Shown here: positions 4,829-7,225 of the stretch, piece after piece | How the letters are laid out: every line of letters starts with the position of its first letter | Numbering within the stretch: the first letter of the stretch is position 1 | NCBI GenBank assembly: GCA_002381645.1 | Contig: DFXE01000005.1 | Span: 5,729 to 12,953 of the forward strand | Origin: Bacteroidales bacterium UBA4116 | Lineage (GTDB): Bacteria > Bacteroidota > Bacteroidia > Bacteroidales > Tannerellaceae | Direction of reading: 5' to 3' | Length of the DNA: 7,225 nt | The notes under the pieces: model-generated | The model's database searches: none | Seen by the model: the letters and a program-made list of their open reading frames with translations, nothing else | What the model was told of the DNA's origin: nothing | Position numbers and translations under genes: made by a program

Positions 4829-7225
4829 TATTTGTTACATAAACTTTTCTTTTTATTTTCTTCTTCTAAATCAATATTCATTCTCTCGGTATCAATTCCT
4901 GAAATATCATAAAGTCCATTTTTTCCTCTCTTTTTCGGCTCTCGAATAAAGGTACCTCCATCTTCTTTGATACGACCTTCTTTTTCAAACTGGGCAACTT
5001 TATCTGCTGTTGGACTAGTAACCTCTATTACTCTTACTACTTTGCCATCTTCAATAACAACGAAATCTACTCGTCTACCAGTTTTTGTTTCCGTATCTTT
5101 GACCCTCTTTCCATTAGAATCTCTAAGATCTCTTTCACCTAAAATTATAGCATTAGGATGTTCCTGCCTTAATCTGTCTCGAGCAATTCTTTCTCTTTCA
5201 CAACCATCAACTTTATTCTTTATTGCTTCTAATCCCCAAATATCGATCCATCTATTCGTATCATGAACATATGAATAAAAATTTCGCCCTCCACTCAGCC
5301 CAATCGGATCCTGTGAGATATAAATCCCTTCCTCCGGGGAGTAATAGCGGAACCGGTTATAGTATAGTCCCGTCTCGGCATCCTCGTACTGTCCCTGGTA
5401 ACGGAAGGGGCAATCGGTTTTATACTGTCCTTCGTAGTTCCGGACTTTTCCGAAGCTGTTCAGTTCGCAACCCCATGACTTTTTTCCTTCGCTGTCATAC
5501 ATCGCCTCCGGTGTACCCATGTAGTTGGAAACAATGGATAATTTCCTGCTATCGGTAAGCTTTGCCGCTGGCACGAAGGTTCCTTCCTCAAATAACCATG
5601 TGGTTACGGCCTGCTTTTCAATCTTTAGAAAACTTCCCTGTTCAGGCTCGTATTCCTGGGAGTGAATTTCTTTCCATTCATGCAAGGGTACATTTCCGTC
5701 CCAAACCCATTTGGTAACCGTACGGTTGAAACGCTTTTCAATCCGCCTTCCTAATGCATCGTATGTGAATGTAACCTCTGCGCTGTCGGGACGCTTTACT
5801 TTCTTAAGCATCCCTGCCGCGTTCCATTCGTAACGCCATGTCTGGCCCTTTTTGTCTTTCTTCCTGACAAGGTTGCCCAGGTCGTCGTACCTGTATTCCC
5901 ACCGTTGTGTTTTGACCAGTTGTCCGCCTTTGGCGTACTTTCGGTCACTTTTGTTCAACGTCTCATAGAGGTTGCCGGTATTGTCTGGCACACGTATGTC
6001 CGTGCTTCCGTCGGCATAGTGCGTACGGGTAAGGTAACCGCGTTTATCATATTCGAAATGACGCTCGCTGCCATTGTCGTTAACCCATAAGAGCCGGTCA
6101 TTCTTTCCCCAAAGGTATTCTTTTTTATCAACTCCTGTAATGTTTTTGAGTATTTCCTGTCCCGTTACCCGTCCCATGTTATCATAGGATACCCGCCTTC
6201 GGATGCTGCCTGGCATTACGCGTTCGATCTCTAAGCCGGTGTTGTCGTGCCTGATGCTTGCCTGCCATCCTTCCGTTTGTATGCTTTCCAGATCCCCGAA
6301 GGGATTGTATGCGACTTCTATATCCGCTCCCAGCGATGAGGCCAGGCGGGTGCGGCGTCCCTGTGAATTGTAAGTGCTGTTTATTTCATGTCCATTGCAG
6401 TTTTCTTTGATGATACGTCCCATTACATCGCGTTCGAACACGACTTGGGCATCGCCGTTAACGGCTTTGTTCAACAGCCCGGATATATCATAATCATAGG
6501 TCTCCCGGCTTCCGTCGGGCCGTATGATCCTGACCATGCGTCCCATATCATCATATTCATAGCGGGTGGTATACCTGTTGTTCAATGTCACCGAGATAAC
6601 ACGGCCTGTATAATCCCGTTCGTAGCGGCGAATGATGCCGTCGAAACCGGTTTCTTCCCTGAGGTCACCTTCGCTATCCCTGAGTAGCCGGTATTCTTCC
6701 CCCGCTTCATTGGTTACCCCTGTCAGCCGTCCTTCCTTGTCATACCCAAACCGGAGTGTACCGGCATCGTCTGTGCGTTCTGTAATATCGCCGAATATAT
6801 TGTACCGGTTAACAATCCTTCGGTCGCTGTCTTTTACCGAAGATATATTGCCTGCCTTGTCGTAGGTATAGTCAACGAGGTTACCATCGGGAAGGTACAG
6901 CTGTGTGATACGGTCTGCGGCATCGTATTTGTACCGCGTTTCTGCTCCTTTGGCATTTGTATAGACCAACGTATTGCCGTGGTTGTCCCGCTCCCACTGT
7001 TCACGCGTATGGTCGGGATAATCCACGCGGCGCAGGTTCAGTTGCTCATCGTAATAAAGGCGTGTACGGCCGGCTACAGGGTCAATCAGTTCTTTCAGTA
7101 TGCCGTTTTCCCAGTTGTATTCAGAAAGGCGGTTTTCGGGGTTGATGCGTTTGATAAGGTTACCGCTTTCGTCGTATTGGTATATCCATGTACCGCCGTT
7201 GGGTTGGATAACCGATACCGGCAGG
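4828..7225 (-). CDS. Rhs/YD-repeat polymorphic toxin with REase-like C-terminal tip, 5' end outside window
   Basis: The frame is open from the right edge to the TAA at 4828-4830, giving 798 visible residues. A GTG at 7024-7026 is only an internal valine codon, because YD-repeat sequence continues upstream of it (for example YQYDESGN, YNWENG), so the true start lies beyond 7225. Visible residues 1 to about 560 are YD repeats (YKYDAADR, YEYDDMGR, YRYDDLGN, FTYDALGR). About 575-643 is the Rhs-associated core, with FRYQGQYEDAETGLYYNRF and then YISQDPIGL, the usual boundary where such proteins are cleaved to release the toxin. The last 155 residues are the variable tip: a linker (NFYSYVHDTNRWID), a charged helix (RERIARDRL), then TGRRVDFVVI and VIEVTSPTADK. 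The D and E spacing resembles a PD-(D/E)xK nuclease core, although the third position is Thr rather than Lys. In related proteins the shell encloses the toxin and delivers it to rival cells. Rhs identity is near certain; nuclease activity is inferred. Confidence 0.93.
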   Translation of the reverse strand, partial: LPVSVIQPNGGTWIYQYDESGNLIKRINPENRLSEYNWENGILKELIDPVAGRTRLYYDEQLNLRRVDYPDHTREQWERDNHGNTLVYTNAKGAETRYKYDAADRITQLYLPDGNLVDYTYDKAGNISSVKDSDRRIVNRYNIFGDITERTDDAGTLRFGYDKEGRLTGVTNEAGEEYRLLRDSEGDLREETGFDGIIRRYERDYTGRVISVTLNNRYTTRYEYDDMGRMVRIIRPDGSRETYDYDISGLLNKAVNGDAQVVFERDVMGRIIKENCNGHEINSTYNSQGRRTRLASSLGADIEVAYNPFGDLESIQTEGWQASIRHDNTGLEIERVMPGSIRRRVSYDNMGRVTGQEILKNITGVDKKEYLWGKNDRLLWVNDNGSERHFEYDKRGYLTRTHYADGSTDIRVPDNTGNLYETLNKSDRKYAKGGQLVKTQRWEYRYDDLGNLVRKKDKKGQTWRYEWNAAGMLKKVKRPDSAEVTFTYDALGRRIEKRFNRTVTKWVWDGNVPLHEWKEIHSQEYEPEQGSFLKIEKQAVTTWLFEEGTFVPAAKLTDSRKLSIVSNYMGTPEAMYDSEGKKSWGCELNSFGKVRNYEGQYKTDCPFRYQGQYEDAETGLYYNRFRYYSPEEGIYISQDPIGLSGGRNFYSYVHDTNRWIDIWGLEAIKNKVDGCERERIARDRLRQEHPNAIILGERDLRDSNGKRVKDTETKTGRRVDFVVIEDGKVVRVIEVTSPTADKVAQFEKEGRIKEDGGTFIREPKKRGKNGLYDISGIDTERMNIDLEEENKKKSLCNK
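5299..6266 (-). repeat. Rhs core repeat, copy in the intact gene
   Basis: This is the reference copy of the shared core, from the DPIGL codons to the GGCAGGCAA site. It is repeated at 3081-4047 with a one-base offset change near 3960, and its first 454 bp or so recur at 1565-2016. It provides long homology by which a displaced tip could be joined in frame to the full-length gene. Confidence 0.92.

Noticed and set aside
6388..6865. Two plus-strand frames within the main rhs gene
   Set aside because: They lie antisense to well-supported YD repeats and show no domain of their own.
1..7225. Mobile element, integron-like site or CRISPR explanation for the repeats
   Set aside because: The repeats are long coding Rhs core copies. 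I see no transposase, integrase, short spaced repeats or terminal inverted repeats at the cassette edges.

Overview
The window is a tandem array of Rhs/YD-repeat toxin ends and their presumed immunity genes. Every gene lies on the minus strand, so the array reads from base 7225 towards base 1. The style of the YD-repeat core, an AT-rich genome with a roughly 45-50% GC core, and the absence of consistent Shine-Dalgarno sequences suggest a Bacteroidales gut bacterium (Bacteroides, Phocaeicola or Parabacteroides). That placement is an inference from style, not a marker-gene result.

Layout in reading order. (1) 7225-4828: the 3' part of an intact large rhs gene whose 5' end is outside the window. 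It has YD repeats, an Rhs core ending in DPIGL, and a 155-residue tip with a predicted restriction-endonuclease-like fold. A 118-aa presumed immunity gene (4828-4472) overlaps it in a TAATG junction, and a terminator-like hairpin follows. (2) About 4205-2256: displaced cassette A. Its rhs 5' part is broken by a nonsense codon, a 590-bp deletion between 9-bp repeats and a 1-nt deletion. It then has an open core fused to a WHH-type HNH nuclease tip (2631-3959), a 115-aa presumed immunity gene (2256-2603) and a strong terminator hairpin (2138-2179). (3) About 2109-292: displaced cassette B. It has a decayed core scar, a short intact core block, a second REase-like tip broken by a frameshift inside a perfect 13-bp palindrome, and a 256-aa presumed immunity gene. 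(4) About 107-1: the start of a further displaced cassette C, which leaves the window and carries the same kind of decayed scar as cassette B.

The likely working model is the known main-gene-plus-displaced-tips arrangement of Rhs and CDI loci. The intact gene delivers one toxin, while promoterless 3' cassettes store alternative toxin/immunity pairs. These could be moved behind the full-length gene by recombination through the shared core. The core copies are nearly identical in the middle and diverge at their edges, whereas the scars next to them are strongly decayed. This is what recurrent gene conversion would leave. The delivery machinery (for example a type VI system) is not visible here.

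The most unusual observations are the palindrome-associated frameshift in the cassette B toxin, a shared Ser-Leu-Cys ending on three otherwise unrelated toxin tips, and the common decayed scar at the 5' edge of cassettes B and C.
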